Shown in pieces: positions 63,888 through 64,000 of a DNA stretch of 64,000 nt. Every line of letters begins with the position of its first letter. Position 1 is the first letter of the stretch. The DNA is taken from NCBI RefSeq assembly GCF_050908995.1, contig NW_027484942.1:44772-108771 (forward strand), written 5' to 3'. Source of the DNA: Andrena cerasifolii (lineage: Eukaryota; Arthropoda; Insecta; Hymenoptera; Andrenidae). Under the pieces are notes generated by a model, which had not been told where the DNA came from, ran no database searches, and saw only the letters and a program-made list of their open reading frames with translations. A program made the position numbers and the translations under genes.

Positions 63888-64000
63888 TCAAAGAGCGAGG
63901 ACTGGCGCAGATGTTTCGAGACTGTGACTGTTTAACGAAGAGACGCAGAATTTTCGAACGCCTCTTGAAAGGCCTGCGCCTCTTATTAGCAACTTTAAGG
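63888..64000. repeat. Partial monomer at right window edge
   Basis: Starts at the phase mark and stops after 'aactttaagg', so the array continues to the right. The head is the 'gaggactgg...gactgtgactg' type that usually precedes 'gaagctgaaatt' monomers. Confidence 0.9.

Larger units (their letters stand above)
1..64000. repeat. Satellite DNA array, 279-bp monomer, about 229 copies
   Basis: Every part of the window can be aligned to the same monomer. Landmarks such as 'gaattttcgaacg', 'gatgcctttgaa', 'tttagtatac' and 'caggaga' recur every 279 bp in the same orientation, with no reversal anywhere. Walking the phase mark (the triplet after 'gagagcaaa') from 274 to 63888 gives exactly 228 monomers once a net +2 bp of indels is allowed for. 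Both window edges lie inside monomers, so the true array is longer than 64 kb. Such arrays are known from eukaryotic centromeres and other heterochromatin; placing this one at a centromere is inference. The family was not recognised. No stretch without the repeat was found. Confidence 0.97.

Noticed and set aside
1..64000. Over a hundred open reading frames of 60-149 codons on both strands, looking like a protein family
   Set aside because: They are the same frames repeated every 279 bp, present because the period is a multiple of three. The reverse-strand frame opens at GTG, not ATG; frames overlap on both strands; substitutions change amino acids freely; no domain or motif is recognisable.
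1..64000. CRISPR array
   Set aside because: Repeats are regular but the entire period is conserved; there are no unique spacers between short repeats and no cas genes.
1..64000. 5S or other rRNA gene array
   Set aside because: I found no segment resembling rRNA or its internal promoter elements, and the monomer has no conserved genic core with a variable spacer.
1..64000. Transposon, retroviral or viral sequence inside the array
   Set aside because: No long terminal repeat, target-site duplication, poly-A tail, polymerase or integrase-like frame was seen; all DNA is accounted for by the monomer.
1..64000. Bacterial origin (large repetitive surface protein or plasmid repeat)
   Set aside because: The repeat contains no continuous frame across units (a stop in nearly every one on the best strand) and no ribosome-binding or operon structure, and a >64-kb noncoding array with nested HORs is not a known bacterial feature.

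Overview
The whole window is one tandem satellite DNA array. A monomer of 279 bp repeats head to tail in one orientation from the first base to the last. Using the conserved TCA/TTA triplet after 'gagagcaaa' as a phase mark, I count 228 complete monomers from 274 to 63887, with partial monomers at both ends (1-273 and 63888-64000). Nine monomers depart from 279 bp: three of 281, one of 280 and five of 278. Neither array edge is inside the window. I see no unique DNA, no transposon insertion, no RNA gene and no protein-coding gene I would defend. Open reading frames of 60-149 codons recur in every monomer because 279 is a multiple of three, and I treat them as by-products of the repeat.

A homogeneous array this long, made of a monomer of a few hundred bp and organised in nested higher-order repeats (HORs), is typical of eukaryotic centromeric, pericentromeric or subtelomeric heterochromatin. 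I do not recognise the satellite family and cannot name the species. The reference monomer (51612-51890) has 121 G+C of 279 (43.4%) and 15 CpG, slightly more than its base composition predicts. Even so, many of the variants that distinguish monomers are C/T or G/A transitions at CpG sites, which suggests CpG methylation now or in the past.

Layout. (1) 1-10600: a four-monomer HOR of about 1116 bp, marked by a monomer carrying 'cagcatgcac' (type X) that recurs every 3, 4 or 5 monomers. (2) 9764-16920: modules of two and five monomers in the order R-X-P-Q-R-P-R-P-Q. (3) 16921-25786: a segment of about 4.1 kb present twice at a 4741-bp offset, containing a nested 1115-bp four-monomer repeat. (4) 25787-29013: mixed monomers with length variants. 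(5) 29014-45000: overlapping multi-kb duplications at offsets of 6138, 5859, 3906 and 2232 bp. (6) 45475-49658: further duplications, including an 836-bp tandem step. (7) 49640-53000: a 2232-bp offset and a pair of adjacent identical monomers. (8) 53286-64000: a three-monomer (837 bp) HOR marked by 'gcggag' (type Z), inside a larger repeat seen at offsets of 5301 and 5859 bp.

No gene network can be described. What the window shows is the process that made it: unequal crossover and conversion between monomers. Evidence is exact whole-monomer offsets, hybrid monomers at module edges, linked marker haplotypes copied across tens of kb, and neighbouring monomers sharing private mutations. Much of the interpretation depends on the assembly being correct, because arrays like this are easily collapsed or expanded.
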